From: G965279355 sp965279355
GTDB lineage: Bacteria; Pseudomonadota; Alphaproteobacteria; CACIAM-22H2
DNA length: 64,000 bases
Direction of reading: 5' to 3'
Assembly (NCBI GenBank): GCA_965279355.1
Contig: OZ257155.1
Coordinates: forward strand, 4,836,001 to 4,900,000
In this document: in pieces, positions 26,964-36,700 of the stretch
Layout of the letters: the number at the start of each line of letters is the position of its first letter
Position numbering within the stretch: the stretch's first letter is position 1
The notes under the pieces: model-generated
What the model was told of the DNA's origin: nothing
Database searches by the model: none
Seen by the model: only the letters and a program-made list of their open reading frames with translations
Position numbers and translations under genes: made by a program

Positions 26964-27326
26964 ATGTCCGAAACAACAGTGACGCGGGCAGACCTCAGCG
27001 AAGCCGTCTACCAGGAGGTAGGGCTGTCGCGAAACGACTCGGCCGCGCTGGTCGAGACCATCCTGAATGAGATGGTCGATACGCTGACGCGGGGCGAAAC
27101 GGTCAAGATCTCCTCATTCGGGAGCTTCTCCGTACGGCAAAAGGGCCAGCGGATCGGCCGCAACCCGAAGACCGGCGAGGAAGTGCCGATCCTGCCCCGC
27201 AAGGTCCTGGTGTTCCGGGCGTCCCATGTCCTGAAGAACAAGATCAACCGGGCGCTCTCCAAGGCCGCCCGCGCCGTCACGGCGGCGAGTCCCACCGCGC
27301 CAGCCCCGTCGTCTCCCAAGCCCTAA
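26964..27326 (+). CDS. ihfA: Integration host factor subunit alpha
   Basis: A 120-residue IHF alpha/HU-fold protein. It has the TRADLSEAVYQEVGLSR helical N-terminus and the RIGRNPKTGEEVPI beta-arm with the intercalating proline. IHF bends DNA at specific sites and assists transcription, replication and recombination. The C-terminus is a variable Ala/Pro/Ser tail. The 131-bp upstream gap probably holds its promoter. The fabH-ihfA-merR order is the usual alphaproteobacterial one. Confidence 0.95.
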   Translation: MSETTVTRADLSEAVYQEVGLSRNDSAALVETILNEMVDTLTRGETVKISSFGSFSVRQKGQRIGRNPKTGEEVPILPRKVLVFRASHVLKNKINRALSKAARAVTAASPTAPAPSSPKP

Positions 27327-27359
27327 CACCGCCTTTCGTAGACTCGAGCTTGGATTTCC

Positions 27360-27878
27360 ATGGCGCTGCCGGTCGATAACAGCAGCATGACACGGCCCGA
27401 TTTTGCCGCGATGGCGCGTCGCCCCGGCAAGGCGGCCGGTGCTTTCCGTACCATCAGCGAAGTGGCGACCGATCTTAACGTGCCGCAGCATGTGCTGCGG
27501 TTCTGGGAAACGCGGTTTGTGCAGATTCGGCCGCTGAAGCGGGCGGGCGGGCGGCGTTATTACCGGCCGGAAGACGTCGACCTGCTGCGGCGGATCCGCG
27601 AGCTGCTCTACAACAACGGCTACACGATCAAGGGCGTGCAGCGCCTGCTCAAGGACAACGGCCGTCGTGCCGATGAGGGCGACATCGAAGACGGCCTCGA
27701 TGAGGCGCCGGTTGCGGTGCCGGCCGAGGCCGACGAAGGGGAGGACACCGAACCGGTTGTGGCGTCGCCAGCGGTACCGGCAGCGGAGGCCGCCAGACCG
27801 GCCGCCGATCCCGTCGTGGATGCCGCCCTGGCCGAACTTGGCGCGATCCGCGACCTGCTTCGCAAAACAGGACGCTAA
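27360..27878 (+). CDS. MerR family transcriptional regulator
   Basis: A 172-residue protein with an N-terminal MerR winged helix-turn-helix: FRTISEVATDLNVPQHVLRFWETRF, then RRYYRPEDVDLLRRIRELLY and GYTIKGVQRLLKD. The rest is an acidic Ala/Pro/Val-rich tail without a recognised effector domain or metal-binding cysteines, so it is not a metal sensor. Genes of this type sit directly after ihfA in many alphaproteobacteria; the regulated genes are unknown to me. The first ATG is used; a second, MTRPDFAAMARRP, lies nine codons on. Confidence 0.87.
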   Translation: MALPVDNSSMTRPDFAAMARRPGKAAGAFRTISEVATDLNVPQHVLRFWETRFVQIRPLKRAGGRRYYRPEDVDLLRRIRELLYNNGYTIKGVQRLLKDNGRRADEGDIEDGLDEAPVAVPAEADEGEDTEPVVASPAVPAAEAARPAADPVVDAALAELGAIRDLLRKTGR

Positions 27879-27906
27879 ATCATCGTTGTTTCAGCGATTT
27901 GGCGCG

Positions 27907-27936
27907 TTGAAGCGGCGTGCGAGTTCTGGCTATAGT
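27907..27936 (+). promoter_or_regulatory. Candidate promoter of tRNA-Pro
   Basis: TTGAAG followed 18 nt later by TATAGT, a five-of-six match to the -10 consensus. The predicted start is about 40 nt before the mature tRNA. Confidence 0.52.
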
Positions 27937-27984
27937 GCGCCCGCGCAAGAGGGCCGGTCACAACCTGCACTTCTTAGGCTCGGT

Positions 27985-28061
27985 CGGAGCGTAGCGCAGC
28001 CCGGTAGCGCATCAGTCTGGGGGACTGGGGGTCGTGGGTTCGAATCCCGCCGCTCCGACCA
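27985..28061 (+). tRNA. tRNA-Pro (anticodon GGG)
   Basis: A complete cloverleaf can be drawn: acceptor CGGAGCG/CGCTCCG, discriminator A, encoded CCA; D-arm GCGC...GCGC; anticodon stem TCAGT/ACTGG around the loop CTGGGGG with anticodon GGG; T-arm GTGGG-TTCGAAT-CCCGC. It reads CCC (and CCU by wobble). Its place after the merR gene is conserved in alphaproteobacteria. There is no integrase or repeated tRNA 3' end next to it. Confidence 0.97.
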
Positions 28062-28232
28062 ATTATTTCAACTGTAACAATCGTTTATGTGTAGCTGCAG
28101 GCGGCCGTCTGCCGGGCGTCGCGTTCACGCATCATCAATTAATTTGCGTTAGGACTACCGCACTCGCCCCCGGATCGCTCAGATTTGGGGTACGCGTCCG
28201 TCGCCTCCGCATGCCGCGGAATAAGGCCTTCG

Positions 28233-30449
28233 ATGAATATCCGATCCCGGCTGCTCCTGCTCGTGCTGGTGGCGATCCTTGTCCCGACCTTTCTCATCGG
28301 GTTGAGGTTTTATACGGTCCGCGACAAGGAAATCGAGACCGCTGTCGGCAGTCTCTCGGCGTCCGCAAATGAGATCGCCGCTGCCCTTCACGAAAAAATT
28401 CTGGGAACGGCGCAACTTCATTATGGGCTGGCCCGCGCCCGCGACCTTGAGACAACGGATCGCACGGCCTGTTCCGCGTTTCTGAACGCGGTCCTGAGAG
28501 AACATCCGCAGTATACCGGCATCCTGACAATCAATCCCGACGGAAGGCTGTTCTGCGATTCTCTTGGCACCGGCCGCGAGCTCGATCTGCGAGACCGCAA
28601 ATACTTCCAGCAGGCATCGAGCACGGTGGGCGGCGTGGCGCTTGAAGCCGTCTTCGGCCGGTTGACCGGAATCGCCGTTCTCCAGATCGCCTATCCTGTT
28701 CGCGCACCTTCGGGTGACCTCAGTTTTATTTTGCTCGCGTCGCTTAGTCTTGAACTCTTCGTCGAGGAGCGGGCGTTGCGCGGCAGGGAAATTCTCCTGA
28801 CCGCGGACGACGGTACGGTTCTGGCGTGGTCGCCAAAGGAAACGCGGGCCCGCCACAAGGGCACGTCGATCGCAAAAGAGCCGCTTTTCGCGTTCGCAGC
28901 GGCGCAGGAATCCGGCGGTGCCGGCGAGGTGACGGGGATCGACGGTAATCGCGAGATCTGGGCGGTTGCAGGATTGCCTGACTTGCGGCTCGCGGGCGTG
29001 CGGGTTCTGGTAGGGCAGCCGAAAAGCGACCTGGTGGCATCGGCAAACCGGAACCTGCTCCAGGAACTTGCAGTTCTGGCCATTGTCGCCGTTTTTCTAT
29101 TTCTGGGTGTCTGGTTGCTGGCGGAACTCGGCATCCGCCGTCAGGTCGCGCGCATCGGCGCGATGGCGACGCAGCTTGGCGCGGGAGACCTGCAGGCGCG
29201 CATTCCGCCGCCGCATCCCGGCGGCGAACTGGGCGATCTGATGACCGTCCTGAACGGTGCCGCTGAATCTCTGCAGCGCCAGCATGACGCGATCGAGGAC
29301 CTCAACCGCAAACTGCGCCAGTCGCAGAAAATGGAGGCGGTCGGTCAGTTGACCGGCGGTGTTGCCCACGACTTCAACAATCTGCTGACGGTCATTCTCG
29401 GCAACGCCGAAACGCTGGTCGATGAACTGTCCCGGCAACCGGAACTGCGCCGGCTTGCCGAGATCATAATGACCGCCAGCCTGCGCGGTGCCGACTTGAC
29501 GAGAAGCCTGCTCGCGTTCGCGCGGCGTCAGCCGCTGGCTCCGCAATCCATTGACGTCAACCGCCTGATCTTTCGCATGGAAAACATGTTGCGGCGGACG
29601 CTGGGCGAGACGGTCGAATGGCGGTTCCTGCCTGGGGCGGATGTCCGCCCGGCGATGGTCGATCCGGCACAACTGGAATCGGCAATCCTCAACATGGCGC
29701 TCAATGCGCGGGATGCGATGCCCGGCGGCGGAAAGCTCACCGTTGAAACCGCGAATGTGATCCTCGACAGGTCCTATGCGGAAAGGAACGAGGAGGTTCG
29801 TGCGGGGGAATACGTCATGATCGCCGTCGGGGACAGCGGCTGCGGCATGACCGCCGACGTCGTCGCGCGGGCATTCGAGCCGTTCTTCACGACCAAGGAG
29901 GTCGGTAAGGGAACGGGCCTTGGTCTCAGCATGGTCTACGGCTTCGTCAAGCAGTCGGACGGGCATATCCGGATCTATTCGGAGCCCGGTCACGGCACGA
30001 TCGTAAGGCTCTATCTGCCGCGCGCGGATGCATCGCCCGGCGAGACAGGGGTATTGCCGCCGACGGCGCTGTCCATCGTCAGCGGCACGATCCTGGCGGT
30101 AGAAGACGACGACCTGGTCCGCGCCTATGTCGCCGGCGAGTTGAAGACACTCGGCTACTTCGTGCTGACGGCCCGGAACGGTGCCGAGGCGCTTGAGATC
30201 CTGCGCGGCGGAGCGACCGTTGACATGCTGTTCAGCGATGTCGTGATGCCGGGCGGACTTTCGGGACCCCAGCTTGCGCAGGAAGCCTTGAAGATACGCC
30301 CCGGCCTGAAGGTGCTGTACACGTCGGGCTATACCGAAAACACCGTCATCCACGGCGGCAAGCTGGACCCGGGTGTGCAGCTTTTGAGCAAGCCCTACCT
30401 GCGACACGAGCTGGCCTCCAAACTGCGCGCCGTCCTGCAGGGTGCCTAG
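28233..30449 (+). CDS. Membrane sensor histidine kinase with C-terminal receiver domain
   Basis: A 738-residue kinase. TM1 (about 7-25) and TM2 (about 278-297) enclose a periplasmic region of 250 residues that looks like a double Cache sensor (ILTINPDGRLFCDSLGTG, DRKYFQQAS). A HAMP linker (about 298-350), a HisKA of the GGVAHDFNNLL type (His379), a HATPase domain (NMALNARDAM, GDSGCGM, GTGLGLSMVYG) and a receiver domain (about 625-735, with MLFSDVVMPGGLSG) follow. The HDFNNLL variety is common in hybrid kinases of alphaproteobacteria. The start at 28233 puts the first membrane helix at the N-terminus; the frame is open 16 codons upstream. The next gene, 267 bp downstream, is the giant repeat protein; a functional link is not shown. 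Confidence 0.92.
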   Translation: MNIRSRLLLLVLVAILVPTFLIGLRFYTVRDKEIETAVGSLSASANEIAAALHEKILGTAQLHYGLARARDLETTDRTACSAFLNAVLREHPQYTGILTINPDGRLFCDSLGTGRELDLRDRKYFQQASSTVGGVALEAVFGRLTGIAVLQIAYPVRAPSGDLSFILLASLSLELFVEERALRGREILLTADDGTVLAWSPKETRARHKGTSIAKEPLFAFAAAQESGGAGEVTGIDGNREIWAVAGLPDLRLAGVRVLVGQPKSDLVASANRNLLQELAVLAIVAVFLFLGVWLLAELGIRRQVARIGAMATQLGAGDLQARIPPPHPGGELGDLMTVLNGAAESLQRQHDAIEDLNRKLRQSQKMEAVGQLTGGVAHDFNNLLTVILGNAETLVDELSRQPELRRLAEIIMTASLRGADLTRSLLAFARRQPLAPQSIDVNRLIFRMENMLRRTLGETVEWRFLPGADVRPAMVDPAQLESAILNMALNARDAMPGGGKLTVETANVILDRSYAERNEEVRAGEYVMIAVGDSGCGMTADVVARAFEPFFTTKEVGKGTGLGLSMVYGFVKQSDGHIRIYSEPGHGTIVRLYLPRADASPGETGVLPPTALSIVSGTILAVEDDDLVRAYVAGELKTLGYFVLTARNGAEALEILRGGATVDMLFSDVVMPGGLSGPQLAQEALKIRPGLKVLYTSGYTENTVIHGGKLDPGVQLLSKPYLRHELASKLRAVLQGA

Positions 30450-30512
30450 ACCACCCCGGTCCCGGCGCAAAAAAGTTCGGGTCGCAGCTAGTTTTTTCAG
30501 GGTTTTCAGTGG

Positions 30513-30528
30513 TTAAACCCTTATTAAC
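30513..30528 (+). promoter_or_regulatory. Candidate CtrA-binding site
   Basis: TTAA-ACCCTTA-TTAAC is an exact match to the full CtrA consensus TTAA-N7-TTAAC described in Caulobacter. It lies within an AT-rich patch 189 bp upstream of the giant repeat-protein gene and is nearly palindromic (GGTTAA...TTAACC). Binding is an inference. Confidence 0.45.
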
Positions 30529-30716
30529 CATAAATAATTCATCGCTGTTTTACCGGCCAAATTTGGATTTTGTGGTATGGTTACCCCAAGGCCCGCTGAC
30601 TCGTGTCGGTGGCCTTGCCCGTGTTCAGGCCCGTTTGACGAGAATACGTCTGCGCGGTTGCTGAGCGGGACCCGTCCTTTCGCGAACCGCGGGCTGTCCT
30701 CCGCGCGGATGTAACG

Positions 30717-33700
30717 ATGCCGATCGATAAACAGGTCTTCAACACGACCGATATCGACCTGACGACGACCACTCTGTCCAGCATCGAGATTCTCTCGGCT
30801 GGTCTGGGTAGTGACTCGACGTTCACTGTCGATGCCGATGACTTGGCGTCGAACGGCTCCGTATTGGGCAATTCCGGCAACGACACGCTGACTGTCACCG
30901 AGACGGCGTTCGACCTGAGAAGCACCACGCTGTCGAGCGTCGAGCGGCTTGTCGCCAGCGACAACGACACGGTGTTCACCCTCAATGCCAACGACATTTT
31001 CAAGGGCGGTAGCATCACCGGCGTTGCCGGTATCGAGACCATCGCGATTTCCGGCGCCACGCTCGACCTGACCAGCACCACGGTCACCAGCGTCGAGGTC
31101 ATCAAGGCCGGCACGATCGCGGCCACCAATTTCATCGTCAATCAGAACGATCTCGCGTCCGACGGTTCGGTGATCGGCAGCACCGGCAGCGACACGCTGA
31201 TCATTTCCGGCACGCAGCTCGATCTCACCAGCACCACGTTGTCGAGCGTTGAGAACCTGAAAGCAGGCACGACCAACGCAACGGAGTTCATTGTCGTCGA
31301 GGACCAGCTCGATGCGATGAAGTCGATCAAGGGCAGTACCGGTAACGATACCCTGATCGTCAACGGAACGGATATCGACCTCAGCAGCACCGCTCTGAGC
31401 AGTATCGAGATCCTCGAGGCCGGCACGACCGAAGCGACAACGTTTACGATCGATACGGCCGATCTCGCGAAGAGCGGATCCATCACCGGGTCCGCCCAGG
31501 ACGATACGCTGACAGCGGCTGGGACGGCCCTGGACCTCAGCAGCACGGCGGTATCAAGCGTTGAAATTCTGCAGGCCGGAACATCGAAAGCTACGACCTT
31601 CACGGTCAATCAGGACGATCTGTCATCCGACGGATCGGTGACCGGTGGCAGCGCGAACGATACGCTGAAAACGGCGGACACCGAACTCGACCTGACGGAT
31701 ACGACCGTCACCAGCGTCGAAATCCTTAAAGCCGGCAACAAGAACGCAACGACGTTTACGGTGGAGGAAGGTCAGCTCGCGTCCGGTGGCTCGGTGATGG
31801 GCAGTTCCGGCAACGATACGCTACTGATCTCGGGCGTGACCGATGTCGATCTCACCAGCACCACGCTGAGCAGCGTCGAAATCCTGAAGGCCACCACCAC
31901 GGACGCAACGACGTTCACGGTGGATAACAACGATCTTGCCAAGGCCGGCTCGATCTCCGGCAGCAGCGGCAGCGACACGCTGAAAGCGGCGGGCTCGGCC
32001 CTCGACCTCAGCAGCACGACGCTCTCCAGCGTCGAAAACATCGAGGCAAATTCAAGTCTGACCTCGGCCACGACTTTCACCGTCGATTCAGGGGAGTTGA
32101 CCGGCTCGACGCAGATCACCGGCAACGCCTCGACCGACGACACGCTGGCGTTCCGCGGCACCGGCTTCGACATCAGCTCGGCAACGCTGTCGAGCATCGA
32201 AATCCTGAAAGTCGCCGCCGCGCCGGCCACCACCATTACACTGGACGAGACGCAGCTTGCCGCCATCGGTACGATCGCCGGCAGCAGTGGCAGCGATACG
32301 CTGGTGATTTCAGGCACGACCGCGGTCGATCTCACCAGCACCACGCTAACCAGCGTGGACAACCTGAAGGCAGGCACGACGGGCGCTACCACATTCACCG
32401 TCGATGCGGCGGACCTGGCAGCCAAGGGAACGGTCAAGGGCACGGCCGAGATCGATACGCTTTCGATTGTCGGCACCGCATTCAATCTCTCCAGCACTGT
32501 CTTGAGCAGTATCGATGTCCTGCAGGCCGGTTCGACCGACATCACGACCTTCACGCTCGACAACAACGATCTGGCGTCCGGCGGCTCCATCGTCGGCACC
32601 AGCCAGTCCGATATCCTGAAGGCCGGCAGCACGACGCTCGATCTCAGCAGCACCACGCTGGACAGCATTGAAGCGCTTGAGGCCAGCAAGGCGACGGCCA
32701 CCACCTTCACGGTGGATGCGACCGATCTGTCCGGACTCCAGACAGTCTCTGGCAGCACCGGCAAGGATACGCTGCTCTTCAAGGGCACCGCCTTCGATCT
32801 CACCAGCATCACGCTGTCGAGCATCGAAATTCTGAAGGCGGGCGGTACGGGGACCACGGAGACAATCTTTACCGTCGATGCGGACGATCTGGCCTCGGCG
32901 GGGACTGTCACCGGCAATAGTTCCGCGAACGACACCCTGACCATCCTTGGCGCGGTGGACTTCAACCTCAAGAACACGGCGCTCTCCAGCGTCGAAAAGC
33001 TCGTTGCCGATGTAAACGTCACGGGCGCCGTCACCTTCACCCTCGACCAGGCAGACCTGGCCAAGAACGGCACCGTCGAGGGCATCTCAAGCGAATCCGA
33101 TACGCTGCTGGCTGTCGGCACCGTGCTGGATCTGAGCAGCACGACGCTGACCAGCATAGAGATCCTCCAGGCCGGCAACTCCAAGGCCACGACGTTCACC
33201 GTCAATCCGACTGATCTGGCGTCGGATGGCTCGGTGATGGGGAGTTCCGGGACCGACACGCTCAAGTTCGTCAATTCAACGGTCGATCTCACCAGCACGA
33301 CCCTCAGCAGCATCGAGAAGCTGCAGGCCGGCACTGCGGCGACCGTATTTACGGTGGATGCGGACGATCTCGTCTCCGGCGGCTCGGTGCTTGGCAGCGC
33401 CAAGAACGACACCCTGCTGATCTCCGGCGCGACGCTGGTGGACCTCAGCAGCACGACCCTGAGCAGTGTGGAAATCCTGCAGGGCGGGACGACCGGCGAC
33501 ACTACGTTCCTTGTGGATACTGCGGATCTTGCCAAGAGCGGATCGATTACCGGAAATACCGGCGCGCTCGACACATTGCAGGCCGCGGGCACGGCGCTCG
33601 ACCTGAGCAGCACGGCGCTTACCAGCATCGATATTCTTCAGGCCACGTCCACCGCCGCCACGACCTTTACGGTCGATCAGGCCGATCTTGCGTCGGACGG

Positions 33701-36700
33701 GTTTGTTTACGGCACCGACGGCGTCAGCGACACGCTCAAGGCCGCCGGTTCGGCGCTCAACCTGACCAGCACGACCCTGAGCAGCGTCGAAGTGCTGCAG
33801 GCCGGCAAGGCCGCGACGACGTTCACGATTGACGCCGACGATCTGGCAAGCGGCGGGTCGATCCTTGGCGGCACCGCAAGCGATACGCTGATTGTGAAGG
33901 ATGCGGCGTCCATCGACCTCACCTCCACAACGCTGTCCAGCGTCGAGGTTCTCAAGGCCGGAACAACCTTCAACACCACGTTCATCGTGGACGTTGCCGA
34001 TCTTGCCAAAGGCGGCTCGATTGTCGGCAGTTCCGGCAACGATGAGCTTCAGGTGCAGGGCACGCTGGTCGATCTGCGCAGCACCGGCCTGAGTAGTATC
34101 GAGCTTATCTCCGCGACGACAACCGACGCGACGACCTTTGTCCTCGACAGCAACGATCTGGGCGGGACGATCGAAGGCGATGCCTCGAACGACATCATCA
34201 AGGCCAGCACCTCCGCGCTCGACATCAGCAGCACGACACTGTCCAGCATCGAAATTCTGCAGGCCGGAACGACCCTCGCGACAAGCTTCACCGTCAATGC
34301 CAACAATCTTCTGTCGATCACGGAAGTCCAGGGGAGCAGCGGCAAGGACACGCTGAAGATCGTCGGGGCGAACTTCGATCTCAGCAGCACGGTTCTCAGC
34401 AGTGTGGAAATCCTGCGCGCGGGCACGGTTGCGACGACCTTCACGCTGGATGCCGAGGATCTGGCGTCGGGCGGGTCGGTCATCGGCTACAGCAGCGGCA
34501 ACGATACGCTGGCAATTGCCGGCAGCACCGTCCTCGACCTCAGCAGCACGACGCTCAGCAGCGTGGAAACCCTGAAGGCAGGGACGACAAACGGCACATC
34601 GTTCATCGTCGACAACAACGATCTCGCGAAGGGCGGCTCCATTGTCGGCAATGCCGGCGAAAACGATACCGTCAAGGTCGGCAGTTCGGCGATCGACCTC
34701 AGCAGCACGACGCTGTCCAGCATCGAAACCATCGAGGCGGGAACGACGGCGGCGACCACGTTCACCGTGGATACGGCCGATCTCGGGTCCGACGGCTTCG
34801 TGAACGGTACGGCAAAGAACGATACGCTGAAAGCCGCCGGCACTTCGCTCGATCTCAGCAGTACGACGCTCAGCAGTGTCGAGATTCTGAGCGCGGCGCA
34901 GGCCGGAACAACCTTTATCGCCGATCTGGCCGATTTGTCCGCCGGCATGTCAGTCCTGGGCAGCAGCGGCAAGGACACGCTGCGGGTCATGGATGCGGAT
35001 ATCGATCTCCGCAGTACCAGCCTGTCGAGCATCGAGGTCCTTCAAGCCGGAACGACGGCTGATACGATTTTCACGATCGACACCGCCGATTTGTCAAAAA
35101 GCGGCTCCGTTCTCGGGAGTTCAGGAAGCGATACGCTTCTTGTCGCAGAAACGTCCATCAATCTCAGCAGCACGACGCTTTCCAGCGTCGAGGTCGTGCA
35201 GGCAGGACTAACGGCTTCGACGACCTTTATGCTCGATCAAGCCGACCTCGCTTCCGGCGGTTCGATCATAGGCACCGCCCAGAACGACACGCTTCAGGCC
35301 GGCAGTTCGTCGCTCAACCTGAGTAGTACCACCCTGGATAGCGTCGAAATCATTCGGACCGGCGCGACTGCGACCACGATCGTTGTCGATACCGAAGATC
35401 TGGTATCCGGCGGATCGGTCATCGGCAGTACCGGTTCGGATACACTGCAGGTCAACAGCTCATCCCTCGATCTCACCAGCACGACGCTGACCAGCGTCGA
35501 AATCATCCGGGCCGGCTCGACGAACAACACCGAATTCCGGGTCGACACCGCCGACATGGCCGGTGGCGGGCAGCTCATCGGCTCCAGCGGCACGGATACG
35601 CTGGTTGTGTCGAACAGCACCATCGACCTGCGCAGCAGCACCCTCAGCAGCGTGGAGATCATCCAGGCGACGGATGGCGTCCAGACCATCTTTACCCTCG
35701 ATACGAACGATCTGGCATCCGGGGGATCGATCCTCGGTGTCGGCGGTGCCACGCAGGATACGATTGTCGCCGGCAGTACCGCGCTCGATCTGAGCAGTAC
35801 CACGCTGGACAGTATCGAGTTCCTCCAGGCCGCGTCCGGTATCACCAGTGGAACGACATTCACCGTCGATGCAAATGAACTGTCCGGCGGCCTCGAGATC
35901 AGCGGCAATACGGCCGCGGCAGACGATACGGTGGCGTTCCGCGGCTCGAACTTCGACCTCAGCAACATCAATCTCAGCAGCATCGAGGTCCTGAAGTCGG
36001 CCAGCACATCGGGGACGACGTTCACGGTCGATGTGAACGACCTCACGTCCGGCGGGTCGGTGATCGGAAGTACCGGCAAGGACACGCTGAAGGTTGTCGG
36101 CGCGACGGTCGACCTTTCGAGTACGACGTTGAGCAGCATCGATGTGCTGCAGGCGACGGCGACCGATACGGCCTTTTGGCTGGATGCCAACGATCTTGCA
36201 GCGAGCGGTTCGATCCTGGGGAGCAGCGGCAACGACACGATCTATTCCGCCGGGACGTCGCTTGATCTGTCCAGCACGACACTGAGCAGCATCGAATCCC
36301 TGCAGACCTTCGTCAGCGCCGCCACGACATTTACGATCGATGGCGCCGATCTGACGGCCGGCATTGTCAGCATTTATGGCAGCGACGGCTCCGACACGCT
36401 GATCGTCAAGGGCGCGACGGATCTTTCGTCGACGAGCGTCAATTCCATTGAGACCCTGAAAGCGGGAAGCGGGGGAACGGCGATTGTCCTGGGGAGTCTG
36501 GGGACGATCGAATCGATCCTCGGAACGACGGGCAATGAATCGCTGGAGATCGAGGGTGCGACGTACGACACGACCAGCACCATCCTCTCCAGCATCGAAA
36601 TCCTTAAGGGGGATTCGGGCGCTGGCGGCGCGGTCACGTTCACGGTCGATCTGGCCGATCTGGCCACGGGCGGCTCTGTCACCGGCACCAGCCACAGCGA

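Noticed and set aside
27985..28061. tRNA-Pro as an integration site
   Set aside because: No integrase and no repeated tRNA 3' end within the next several kilobases; the following kinase gene has host-like composition.
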